From assembly GCA_016866645.1 (NCBI GenBank), contig VGLX01000004.1:1-16552 (forward strand): a stretch of 16,552 nt of DNA, written 5' to 3'. Within the stretch, counting starts at the first letter, position 1, and each line of letters starts with the position of its first letter. The translations under genes and the position numbers were made by a program. The stretch is from Candidatus Woesearchaeota archaeon (lineage in GTDB: Archaea > Nanobdellota > Nanobdellia > SCGC-AAA011-G17 > VGLX01). Positions 1 through 6,282 of this stretch are shown here, piece after piece. Below the pieces are notes generated by a model. That model was not told the origin of the DNA. It searched no databases and worked only from the letters and a program-made list of their open reading frames with translations.

Positions 1-80
1 AATTCCTCCATAAAATCCAACAGGCCAAGATGAAGGAGTTATGGGATAACAAAGAAGATGAGGACTGGGAAAATGCCTAA
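1..80 (+). CDS. C-terminal end of an antitoxin (partial, cut by window start)
   Basis: An open frame runs from the first bases (codons in phase with position 3) to a TAA at 78-80. The visible tail contains KELWDNKEDEDWENA, a Trp-Asp-Asn plus acidic ending typical of AbrB/RelB-like antitoxins, where this tail wraps around the toxin. The last codons overlap the start of the MazF-like gene (ATG at 73), the usual antitoxin-first arrangement of toxin-antitoxin pairs. The DNA-binding N-terminus lies outside the window, so the antitoxin family cannot be decided. The toxin-antitoxin reading is an inference from the tail motif and the neighbour. Confidence 0.62.
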   Translation, partial: FLHKIQQAKMKELWDNKEDEDWENA

Positions 81-384
81 CGCGGGTGATGTAATACTAA
101 CAAATGTCCAGTTTACAGATACTTTCGAAATCAAAAAAAGACCTGCTTTGATATTATTCGAAGAACTTGATAATATTGTTGTTGCTGGAATCACAAGCAA
201 TACAGAGATGAAAGGCATGCCTTTAACGAAAAAAGAAGGTGCAATCAAAGACAGTGTTATCAAACTAAATTATATTTTTACTGTTTCTAAGGCTATGATT
301 GAAAAAACGTTATTTTCTTTATCTAGAGAAAAGAAAAAGGAAGTTTTTGATGAACTGGTCAAAAGACTGAAAGGTTTAGCTTAA
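73..384 (+). CDS. MazF/PemK-type mRNA interferase toxin
   Basis: The protein has the MazF/PemK/ChpB (CcdB-like barrel) signature near its N-terminus: AGDVILTNVQFTD followed by KKRPALIL, matching the family pattern G-D-[IV]-[VIL]-x3-F-x-[DF] ... RPALVL. MazF toxins are ribosome-independent endoribonucleases. An upstream in-frame ATG at 58 exists, but the ATG at 73 is preferred: it puts the GD motif about 5 residues from the N-terminus as is usual, and it overlaps the antitoxin stop by 8 nt, which suits translational coupling. This gives 104 residues, normal for the family. The C-terminal half (TVSKAMIEKTLFSLSREKK) is the typical helical end with a conserved Ser-Arg-Glu/Lys segment. Activity is inferred from the family. 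Confidence 0.85.
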   Translation: MPNAGDVILTNVQFTDTFEIKKRPALILFEELDNIVVAGITSNTEMKGMPLTKKEGAIKDSVIKLNYIFTVSKAMIEKTLFSLSREKKKEVFDELVKRLKGLA

Positions 385-385
385 C

Positions 386-396
386 AATTTATATTT
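386..396 (+). promoter_or_regulatory. Archaeal TATA-like promoter for the pyroglutamyl-peptidase-like gene
   Basis: The short gap after the toxin gene contains ATTTATATTTG, about 24-30 nt before the ATG at 419. In archaea transcription starts about 25 nt after the TATA box, so the transcript would begin almost at the ATG (leaderless). No ribosome binding site is visible before this ATG, which agrees. Confidence 0.45.
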
Positions 397-418
397 GATA
401 GACTATTCATAAAGAATT

Positions 419-946
419 ATGAAAATTTTAGTTTACGGATTCGGACCATATAAGGAATGGAAAGATAATTTTTCTACAAAAATCGTCAAAAATATTAGAA
501 GAAAAAATTTGATAAGAATAGTTTTTCCAGTTGAGCTTAAAAAGAAAGTTTACTTGGACAAGATTAAAAGATTCAGACCGGATATCATTTTAGGTATTGG
601 TCAGGATCCTAGACCCGGGAGCAACAAGATAAGGATAGAAAGAAGGGCAAGGAATGCATGGAGGTATACAAAAAAAGAAAATATCAAAAAAATTTCAAAG
701 AATAAGCCAGATTATTTTGTGAACTTAAAGTTAAAAAAGAGTAAAGAAGCTTGGCTTTGTTACAACGCTTCAGACTATGCTTGTAATTTTTCCATGTATG
801 CAATAATGGAGTTTATCAAAACTAAAAATAAGAACATAAAGCATGCATTCTTCCATATTCCCAGGGATTACAACCTTAAGAAGGCGGTAAGATTTGTTGA
901 GTCAAAAATTGATGAAAGCATTAAAATAGTTTCATTGGAAAAATAA
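419..946 (+). CDS. pcp: Pyroglutamyl-peptidase I-like cysteine peptidase (C15 family)
   Basis: C15 peptidases remove N-terminal pyroglutamate from peptides in the cytoplasm. The N-terminus MKILVYGFGPYKEW matches the family start (K-x-L-V-T-G-F-x-P-F). All three catalytic elements are visible: Glu74 in IERRARNAW (family ...ER-A-N), Cys122 in ASDYACNFSMY (family S-A-G-x-Y-x-CN), and His146 in FFHIPRD (family H-[VI]-P). At 175 residues it is shorter than the usual 200-220; the region between the Glu and Cys motifs is compact and lysine-rich. The Asp120 spot before the Cys block also differs from the usual Gly, so specificity may differ. It is followed after 1 nt by a SemiSWEET gene, so the two are probably co-transcribed. 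The fold assignment is fairly safe; pyroglutamyl substrate is inferred. Confidence 0.7.
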   Translation: MKILVYGFGPYKEWKDNFSTKIVKNIRRKNLIRIVFPVELKKKVYLDKIKRFRPDIILGIGQDPRPGSNKIRIERRARNAWRYTKKENIKKISKNKPDYFVNLKLKKSKEAWLCYNASDYACNFSMYAIMEFIKTKNKNIKHAFFHIPRDYNLKKAVRFVESKIDESIKIVSLEK

Positions 947-947
947 A

Positions 948-1217
948 ATGATTGAAGACGTGATAGGCTACATCGGCGGAATTTTTATAATGGTGAGTTT
1001 TGTACCTCAAGTGATCAAGTCTTACAAGACAAGAAGCGTTGAAGACCTTTCTGTTATGATGATACTTGCCACGCTTATCGGAACAGTGTTCTGGATAGTC
1101 TACGGGCTGATGCTGGAAGCGTTGCCGATAATACTGATGAACACAATTTTTGGGGTCATAGTGCTGTTCCAACTGTTCTTAAAGATCAAGTACAACAAAA
1201 AGGCTTTTATACGCTAG
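948..1217 (+). CDS. SemiSWEET / PQ-loop sugar transporter
   Basis: An 89-residue protein with three hydrophobic helices (about residues 5-24, 37-54 and 60-79), the size and topology of the bacterial/archaeal SemiSWEET half-transporters, which work as dimers in the cell membrane and pass small sugars by facilitated diffusion. The PQ motif is at Pro20-Gln21 in SFVPQVIKSYKTRS, followed by the family's TRS-x-E/D-D-L-S turn. Trp49 (TVFWIVYG) and Asn65 (ILMNTI) fall where, as I recall, SemiSWEETs carry the Trp and Asn that line the sugar pocket. The ATG follows the upstream stop by 1 nt, so it is translated together with the peptidase-like gene. The substrate cannot be told from sequence. Confidence 0.87.
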   Translation: MIEDVIGYIGGIFIMVSFVPQVIKSYKTRSVEDLSVMMILATLIGTVFWIVYGLMLEALPIILMNTIFGVIVLFQLFLKIKYNKKAFIR

Positions 1218-1236
1218 AATCCTTAATCATAAAACG

Positions 1237-1917
1237 ATGAGAAAGCTAGTGCTTTTATTGATGCTGCTTGTTTTAGTGGACTCTTGCTTAGCTGCCACCA
1301 TTCACGGCACAGTCTATGATGAAGGCTTGAACGTTGTAGAAAACGTGGTAGTAGAGCTCAACTCCACACCTATCCAAAGGCAGGTCTCTAAAGACGGAAC
1401 ATACAAGTTCACAGTCCCAGAAGGGTATTACACGCTGACAGTGAAATACAACGGACAATCTGCGAAGGAGTCTTTCACAATATCGCAAGACGGGGATTAT
1501 GTGCTGGACCTGTTCTTGTTCTCGAGCTTTGAAGAGGAAGATGAGCTGGTAAAAGACTCTAACTCTTTGACACTAGAAGAAGAATACTTCAAAGAGAACG
1601 GCACGTCTACTGCGGCTATAATGATTGTCATTGCGTTAATCGCTTTTTCAGGCGGCTTGTTCTATTATCTGAAAACAAGGAAGCCAACTATAAAAGTGGG
1701 CATAGAAGACATCAAGGAAGAAAGCAACGATGAAGATTTGCAGAAATGCCTGGAGTTCATAAAGAAACAGGGCGGAAGGACCACACAGAAAGACATTCGT
1801 AAAAACTTCCCGATGTCAGAAGCCAAGATAAGCCTGATAATAACCGAGCTTGAGCATAATGGCAAGTTGCAGAAGATAAGGAAAGGCCGAAGCAATGTTA
1901 TAATTCTTAAAAAATGA
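1237..1917 (+). CDS. Membrane-anchored protein with carboxypeptidase-regulatory-like ectodomain and cytoplasmic winged helix
   Basis: Domains in order: a signal peptide (residues 1-19, MRKLVLLLMLLVLVDSCLA); a carboxypeptidase-regulatory-like beta-sandwich (about 20-92) with the pattern I-x-G-x-V-x-D...G-x-Y-x-F-x-V-P-E-G-x-Y-x-L-x-V; an acidic linker (98-122); one transmembrane helix (about 125-146, AAIMIVIALIAFSGGLFYYL); and a cytoplasmic winged-helix domain (about 165-226) with TTQKDIRKNFPMSEAKISLI as helix 2-turn-recognition helix and a basic wing (LQKIRKGRSNVI). This architecture occurs in archaea as a presumed one-piece membrane sensor/regulator. The ligand and target genes are unknown. 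It lies 19 nt after the SemiSWEET gene and may share its transcript. The signal peptide could also be an uncleaved first helix. Confidence 0.78.
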   Translation: MRKLVLLLMLLVLVDSCLAATIHGTVYDEGLNVVENVVVELNSTPIQRQVSKDGTYKFTVPEGYYTLTVKYNGQSAKESFTISQDGDYVLDLFLFSSFEEEDELVKDSNSLTLEEEYFKENGTSTAAIMIVIALIAFSGGLFYYLKTRKPTIKVGIEDIKEESNDEDLQKCLEFIKKQGGRTTQKDIRKNFPMSEAKISLIITELEHNGKLQKIRKGRSNVIILKK

Positions 1918-1925
1918 ATTTTTTT
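1909..1925. terminator. Bidirectional T-tract terminator between convergent operons
   Basis: The two convergent transcription units end within 7 nt of each other. The plus strand has a run of seven T at 1919-1925 and the minus strand a run of six T (plus-strand A at 1909-1914). Archaeal RNA polymerase terminates at such U-tracts without needing a hairpin, so each strand appears to carry its own signal. Confidence 0.5.
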
Positions 1926-2568
1926 ACTTGCCGTAATTCTTTTTGAAATACTCTGCGCCCAGGTTTATGGCCTCGATGTTCGCAGGTATGTAATTCGCTT
2001 TTTCGTCTTTCAGGAAGGAAGGCAGTGTTTTCTCGATTACTGTCTCTAGTTTTATGAAGTCGTAGTTTTTTGTGCCTTCTATCACTGCGCCGAACATTAT
2101 CATGTTAGCCTGCTTGGCATGCTTCCCGAATACTGTCGGGTCAGTTACTGGTATTCCGTAAAGGTTGATGTCGTTTCTTTCTGGTAGGTCTTTTGTTGCT
2201 ATCGCGTGCGTGTTATAGAAGCACAACCCTCCAGGCCTGAGCTTCGGTGCTTTGAATTTGCCGCTTTCTAGGCTCTTGTCATGCTTCAGGCTCAAGAACT
2301 TATTCATTGATGGTATTGTGAAAGCTATCAGCAAGTCTAAGTCATCCTGGTTAGCAGGTAGTATTGATGATATTTTCGGCTTTGAAGGGTTTTTCTCTGA
2401 CAGGACTACTTTGTAGTTGCATGTCCCTTGTCTCATTTCTGGCCCATAGCTTGGGTGGCCTCCGTAGTTTCTTCCTTCTAGCACTCCTGTGAATCCTATC
2501 ATCTCCCCTAATAGGACTACTCCTTGCCCTCCGAATCCTGCGCAGATAAGTTTTCTTATGTCTTTCAT
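1924..2568 (-). CDS. 2-oxoacid:ferredoxin oxidoreductase gamma subunit
   Basis: This is the POR/KOR/VOR gamma subunit (214 residues, usual length about 180-220), a Rossmann-like domain that completes the enzyme by holding the CoA side. The N-terminus ICAGFGGQGVVLLGEMIG carries the family G-x-G-G-Q-G-[VI] signature, and SYGPEMRQGTCNYKVVLSE matches the conserved S-Y-G-x-E-x-R-G-G-x-x block. It is the last gene of the six-gene operon and its ATG overlaps the beta-subunit stop by 4 nt. Together with the alpha and beta genes it forms the catalytic core that converts a 2-oxoacid plus CoA to acyl-CoA, CO2 and two low-potential electrons. Which 2-oxoacid is used cannot be read from this subunit. Confidence 0.9.
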   Translation of the reverse strand: MKDIRKLICAGFGGQGVVLLGEMIGFTGVLEGRNYGGHPSYGPEMRQGTCNYKVVLSEKNPSKPKISSILPANQDDLDLLIAFTIPSMNKFLSLKHDKSLESGKFKAPKLRPGGLCFYNTHAIATKDLPERNDINLYGIPVTDPTVFGKHAKQANMIMFGAVIEGTKNYDFIKLETVIEKTLPSFLKDEKANYIPANIEAINLGAEYFKKNYGK

Positions 2569-3398
2569 ATTAGGCTTCCGTATTTCTTTTCTAGCTTGTC
2601 TTCATTGTCTCTGAAGACTCCTAGCGGGTATACTTTGAGCATTTCTTTTTCTATGAATTCTATTGATTGTTTTGGTGTCATGCCCCAGTTTGTAGGGCAT
2701 GGCGATATCAGTTCTATCATTGAGAACCCTAGTCCTTTGAGCTGTATCCTGAACGCTTTCCTTATGTAGTCTTTTAATGTTTTTAGGTCGCTGTCATTCC
2801 TTACGCTTGTCCTGGCTATGAACGCTGGACCTTCATTGTCTTGTGATGTTAACAGCTCGCACGCCCTTAACGGGTATCCGAAGTATTTTGAAAACCTTCC
2901 TTTAGGGCTTGTTGAGCTTCTCTGGTTTTCTAATGTGGTAGGGGCCATTTGTCCGCCTGTCATCCCGTATATTGCGTTGTTGACGAAGAATACTGTTATG
3001 GGCTCGTTCCTGTTCGCAGTCTCTACTGTCGGGCCTAGGCCTATTCCTAGCAAGTCTCCGTCGCCCTGGTGAGTGAAGACCATCATGTTAGGGTCTTCTC
3101 TTTTTCTCATACGGGCGTATGATGTTGCTCTGCCGTGAGGGGCTTGTGCCCTGTCGCAGCTGTAGAAATGGTAGTCGAACACTGCGCATCCTACTGACGC
3201 GACTACTAATGAGTGTTCTTTTAATGATTTTCCGGTCTTAGGGTGCACCATCTCGTCCAAGACTTCTCCTATCATCTTGCATACTATTCCGTGTCCGCAT
3301 CCTGGGCAGTAGTGGGTCCCTTCTTTTCCAGAGTAGTTCATCTCTCTGATGTAAGCTTCCGGGTTTGGCGTTTTTCTAAGGTAATCTTCTAGTTTCAT
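2565..3398 (-). CDS. 2-oxoacid:ferredoxin oxidoreductase beta subunit (TPP and [4Fe-4S] binding)
   Basis: The beta subunit binds thiamine pyrophosphate and one [4Fe-4S] cluster. The TPP motif is clear: GDGD at residues 112-115 and VNNAIYGMTGGQ at 139-150 (Mg/diphosphate site). Cluster ligands fit the family layout: Cys31 and Cys34 in HYCPGCGHG, Cys71 in SVGCAVFDY and Cys234 in SPCPTNWG. Length 277 is normal. The motif NNAIYGMTGGQMAPTT is of the KOR/VOR kind, not an amino-acid-synthesis TPP enzyme. Four-nt overlaps on both sides show it is made together with alpha and gamma. It is catalytic: it decarboxylates the 2-oxoacid and hands electrons to the cluster and then to the delta-like ferredoxin domain. 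Confidence 0.93.
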   Translation of the reverse strand: MKLEDYLRKTPNPEAYIREMNYSGKEGTHYCPGCGHGIVCKMIGEVLDEMVHPKTGKSLKEHSLVVASVGCAVFDYHFYSCDRAQAPHGRATSYARMRKREDPNMMVFTHQGDGDLLGIGLGPTVETANRNEPITVFFVNNAIYGMTGGQMAPTTLENQRSSTSPKGRFSKYFGYPLRACELLTSQDNEGPAFIARTSVRNDSDLKTLKDYIRKAFRIQLKGLGFSMIELISPCPTNWGMTPKQSIEFIEKEMLKVYPLGVFRDNEDKLEKKYGSLI

Positions 3399-4750
3399 TT
3401 TTTCAGCCTCACGAACTCTCCAGTTCTTTGGTATTCTTCGGATATTTTCTTGTAAAACTCAGGATCGTTAAGCTTCACGATTTGGGATAGTATCTCGTCA
3501 GGTGCCATTACGTTTCCCCCGTCTCTGCTGAAGAACGTGGTAGGTATTTTGCCCCTAGCTGCTGCGTCTATGGTTTCTATCATCTGGCCCTGGTTCATCT
3601 CTACGCTGAGGAACACTTTAGCCTTTTCAGACAGTTCTTTTATCTTTTTCTTAGGGAAAGGCCATAATGTTATTGGTCTTAGCATTCCTACTTTTATCCC
3701 TTTGGCTCTTGCTTGGTCGATGGCTTCTTCAGCTATTCTTGAAGGTGTTCCGAAAGCTGCGACTACTATCTCTGCGTCGTCCAGCTTGTACTGCTCATAC
3801 TTGACTTCGTTCTTTTCTACGTATGCCCATCTTTCTCCTCTGAGCTCTTTATGCCTTTCGAACATGTCGTTGTCGCCTTCTAGCAAGGAGTTGAGTATCA
3901 TGCTTCCTGTCCCGTCTTTTTTGATCCATCCTTTCTTGACGAATATTTCATCGTTTTTTACCAGGATGTCTGCTAGTTCTGGGTCCAGGTTTTTGTATCT
4001 TTGGTCTATCGGTATCGGTATCCTGTTTCCAGGGCCGGTTAATGCCCAGCTTTTGTTGTAAATCTCTATTTTTGGTTCTGGGAATTTGAAGTTCTCTTTT
4101 AGCTGTCCCAAAAGTCCGTCGTATGCTAGTATTCCCGGCATCCTGTACTTGTCAGTCAGGTTGAATATATCAAACATTAGTTCTGCGATTTCTTGCACTG
4201 AGTTAGGCGCTAATACTAAGAGTCTCATGTCTCCGTGTCCTATGCCTGAGGTTATCTGCCTGTAGTCTGCTTGTGTTGGTTGGATGTTGGCTAATCCTGG
4301 TCCGCCTCTCATGCAGTCTATGAGCACGAATGGTATGTCCATGCATGTGGCATAGCTTATCCCTTCTGACATTAAGTCTATTCCTAGGCCTGCTGTTGCG
4401 CTCATGCTTCTCGCTCCGCCCATAGCGTATCCTACCACGTCATTTATAGCGTCGACTTCGCTCATGCTTTGGAAGAACTCTACCCTTTGCTCTAGAGGCA
4501 GTTCGTAAACGTACTCGTGCATTGGCTTGCCTTTTTCTACTGCTTCTTTTACGTTTTTGCTGTACACTTCAGCAACGTATTCGATGTATTCGGATGATGG
4601 TGTTATCGGGTAGCCCGAGTATCCTAATCTTAGTGGCTTGGCTATTCCTGCTTTCTTTGCCATGTCTTCAGTCCAGGCCCCGGCTAGGATAGCAGCTTTT
4701 GCTCCGGCTATGTTTCCTTTCTCAACTTCCCATCCTGTGTCTGTTTTCAT
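3395..4750 (-). CDS. 2-oxoacid:ferredoxin oxidoreductase alpha subunit (VorB/KorA type)
   Basis: The alpha subunit supplies the pyrimidine-binding half of the TPP site. The N-terminal domain has GYSGYPITPSSEYIEY (about residues 43-58) and the family block SMSATAGLGIDLMSEG (115-130). The stretch CMRGGPGLANIQPTQADY (146-163) with IGHGDMRLLVLAP resembles the VorB-like (branched-chain 2-oxoacid) version more than the KorA form (RTGPSTG), so branched-chain or general 2-oxoacids are a reasonable guess. The C-terminal transketolase-like domain (about 325-420) contains VVAAFGTPSRIAEEAI and VEMNQGQM. At 451 residues it is longer than the common 350-400: there is an extra segment at about 215-320 in the middle. 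Overlaps its neighbours by 4 nt each side. Confidence 0.93.
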   Translation of the reverse strand: MKTDTGWEVEKGNIAGAKAAILAGAWTEDMAKKAGIAKPLRLGYSGYPITPSSEYIEYVAEVYSKNVKEAVEKGKPMHEYVYELPLEQRVEFFQSMSEVDAINDVVGYAMGGARSMSATAGLGIDLMSEGISYATCMDIPFVLIDCMRGGPGLANIQPTQADYRQITSGIGHGDMRLLVLAPNSVQEIAELMFDIFNLTDKYRMPGILAYDGLLGQLKENFKFPEPKIEIYNKSWALTGPGNRIPIPIDQRYKNLDPELADILVKNDEIFVKKGWIKKDGTGSMILNSLLEGDNDMFERHKELRGERWAYVEKNEVKYEQYKLDDAEIVVAAFGTPSRIAEEAIDQARAKGIKVGMLRPITLWPFPKKKIKELSEKAKVFLSVEMNQGQMIETIDAAARGKIPTTFFSRDGGNVMAPDEILSQIVKLNDPEFYKKISEEYQRTGEFVRLKK

Positions 4751-5217
4751 CTTATTTCTGATAATTTTATTTCGTGTGCTTCGAAACCGAATCTTTCGCG
4801 ATAATTTCCAGCTATTTCCTCTGCCATGTTTTTATTTTCAGCGTAGATTAATCCTAGGTAAATATCTTTTATCATCAAGTAATAAGGGATGTTTTTTGAA
4901 TTATTAATAACTAAAGACGGTAAATCATTCTTCATAGTTTTCTGTAAGGCGTAAGAATTTTTGAATTGAATGAATTCTATTCTGGGATAACCGTATTCGA
5001 CGAATAAACCATCAATCATGTCTTCGCTTAAAAAAGGTGAGAAATTCTGGCTCCTGTAAGTGCCGAACCTGGATGGCTGCAAGCCTTCATATATTACCAA
5101 GTCTGTCAGCTTTTTTATCTCTTCTGGTATTGCTATTTTCTTTTCTTTAGGATGTTCCAAACTCCCAGTTTGTTCATCCAAGTTTTTCTCCGGTACGAAT
5201 ATGTCTGGGACTTTCAT
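4747..5217 (-). CDS. Unrecognised 156-residue protein inside the oxidoreductase operon
   Basis: I do not recognise this family. It overlaps the NuoG-like gene by 4 nt on one side and the alpha-subunit gene by 4 nt on the other, so it is certainly co-translated with the complex. It has no cysteines, no transmembrane helix and no metal motif. The first 35 residues are charged and probably flexible (VPEKNLDEQTGSLEHPKEKK); the rest alternates predicted strands and helices (IDGLFVEYGYPRIEFIQF; YYLMIKDIYLGLIYAEN; AGNYRERFGFEAHEI). The order NuoG-like, unknown, alpha suggests an accessory or docking subunit joining the diaphorase and oxidoreductase halves, but that is inference from position only. 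By eye its coding sequence is more AT-rich than the flanking genes. Confidence 0.8.
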   Translation of the reverse strand: MKVPDIFVPEKNLDEQTGSLEHPKEKKIAIPEEIKKLTDLVIYEGLQPSRFGTYRSQNFSPFLSEDMIDGLFVEYGYPRIEFIQFKNSYALQKTMKNDLPSLVINNSKNIPYYLMIKDIYLGLIYAENKNMAEEIAGNYRERFGFEAHEIKLSEIR

Positions 5218-6281
5218 TTTAGTACTATGACCTTTCCTTTTTTAGTATAAATATCAATGGCTGATTCTGGGCATGTCCTGTAGCATGCTTGACATCCTGC
5301 GCATCCTATCTTTTCCAGGTCCAGTTTGTCTAAGTCTTCTTTTTTTAGTCCTTTAGGCACCGGGCTCCAGTTGACTGCTGCGTATCCTTTCTGGTTGAAA
5401 TCTTGGCTTTGTGATATCAACCCTTTAGGGCATGCTTCGACGCATCGGTGGCAGTCTTTGCAGATGTTCTTCAGCACTGCTACTGCGTATTTCGTCTCGA
5501 CTTGTAAGTCCTCATTGGAGGTAGAATCATAACATCTTGGGCATTTGGTGAAGAAATCTTCTGGCAGGTTTATGTCTTTCAGAAGTTCTTTCTTATAGGA
5601 TATCATCTCTTTAGTTGCATAAGGAGTTTCGCATGTTGGGCATTTAACGAGCTCGAATTCTTTGCCCCAGATCTTTCTTTTGCCGTTCTTGTCTTCCATC
5701 TTTATCGCGTTGGTCGGGCAGATGTGGTAGCACATTCCGCAGCCGATGCAGTCTTCTGTGGCTTTCTCTACATGCTTCTCTGTCCCTCTGCTTGCTAATG
5801 TTATAGCTGATTTTCCGACGAGCTGGTCGCATGCTCTTGTGCATATCCCGCATTCTATGCAGTTCTCTAGGCTCTCGTCTGCTTTCTTTTTGAAATCCTT
5901 GTTCTTCTTAACGCCTAGTTGGAATGCGACGTGTTTCAAGTGTTCTGAGTTTGGTGACTTCGCGAGAATGAGCTCCATGTTCATCTTTCGGGCTTTTTGG
6001 ACTCTTGGCGTGTTGGTACTTACTGTTATCTCTTCTGAGTCTTTTACCACGTAGTTGCATGAGGTTTCTAATTTTGTTTTGCCGTTTCTTTCTACTTCTA
6101 CCAGGCATAGCCTGCAAGCGGCGTATGGCTCTAAGGATTCGTGGTTGCAGAGCCGAGGTATTATCCTGTTCACTATGTTCCTGTTTTTTGTGAGCGCGGT
6201 ATAGGTTTCGTCGACTACTTCTAACAGTGTCATGCCCTCTTCTGCGATCACTTCGTGTTCGTCGATTTTTAGCTTTGCCAT
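5214..6281 (-). CDS. NuoG-like iron-sulfur protein fused to a KorD/PorD-like ferredoxin domain
   Basis: A 355-residue electron-transfer chain. In order: a NuoG-type [2Fe-2S] domain with Cys45, Cys56, Cys59 and Cys75 (IPRLCNHE; ACRLCLVEV; TSCNY); a NuoG [4Fe-4S]-binding-like segment (about 90-125) in which the usual His/Cys ligands are absent (NSEHLKHVAFQLG has no Cys); two [4Fe-4S] motifs (Cys141/144/147/151 and Cys178/181/184/188); a four-cysteine knuckle pair, Cys214/217 and Cys247/250, like a zinc ribbon; and a C-terminal 2x[4Fe-4S] domain (Cys274/277/280/284 and Cys327/330/333/337) with FNQKGYAAVNW between the halves, as in the delta subunit of 2-oxoacid:ferredoxin oxidoreductases. No separate delta gene exists in the operon. 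The large molybdopterin-like domain of true NuoG is missing. Inferred role: carries electrons from the TPP core to the NuoF-like flavoprotein. Confidence 0.87.
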   Translation of the reverse strand: MAKLKIDEHEVIAEEGMTLLEVVDETYTALTKNRNIVNRIIPRLCNHESLEPYAACRLCLVEVERNGKTKLETSCNYVVKDSEEITVSTNTPRVQKARKMNMELILAKSPNSEHLKHVAFQLGVKKNKDFKKKADESLENCIECGICTRACDQLVGKSAITLASRGTEKHVEKATEDCIGCGMCYHICPTNAIKMEDKNGKRKIWGKEFELVKCPTCETPYATKEMISYKKELLKDINLPEDFFTKCPRCYDSTSNEDLQVETKYAVAVLKNICKDCHRCVEACPKGLISQSQDFNQKGYAAVNWSPVPKGLKKEDLDKLDLEKIGCAGCQACYRTCPESAIDIYTKKGKVIVLK

Positions 6282-6282
6282 C

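Noticed and set aside
3537..4061. 174-codon open frame opposite the alpha-subunit gene
   Set aside because: Antisense shadow of a clearly conserved enzyme gene, with no promoter or known motif; several similar frames lie opposite the operon.
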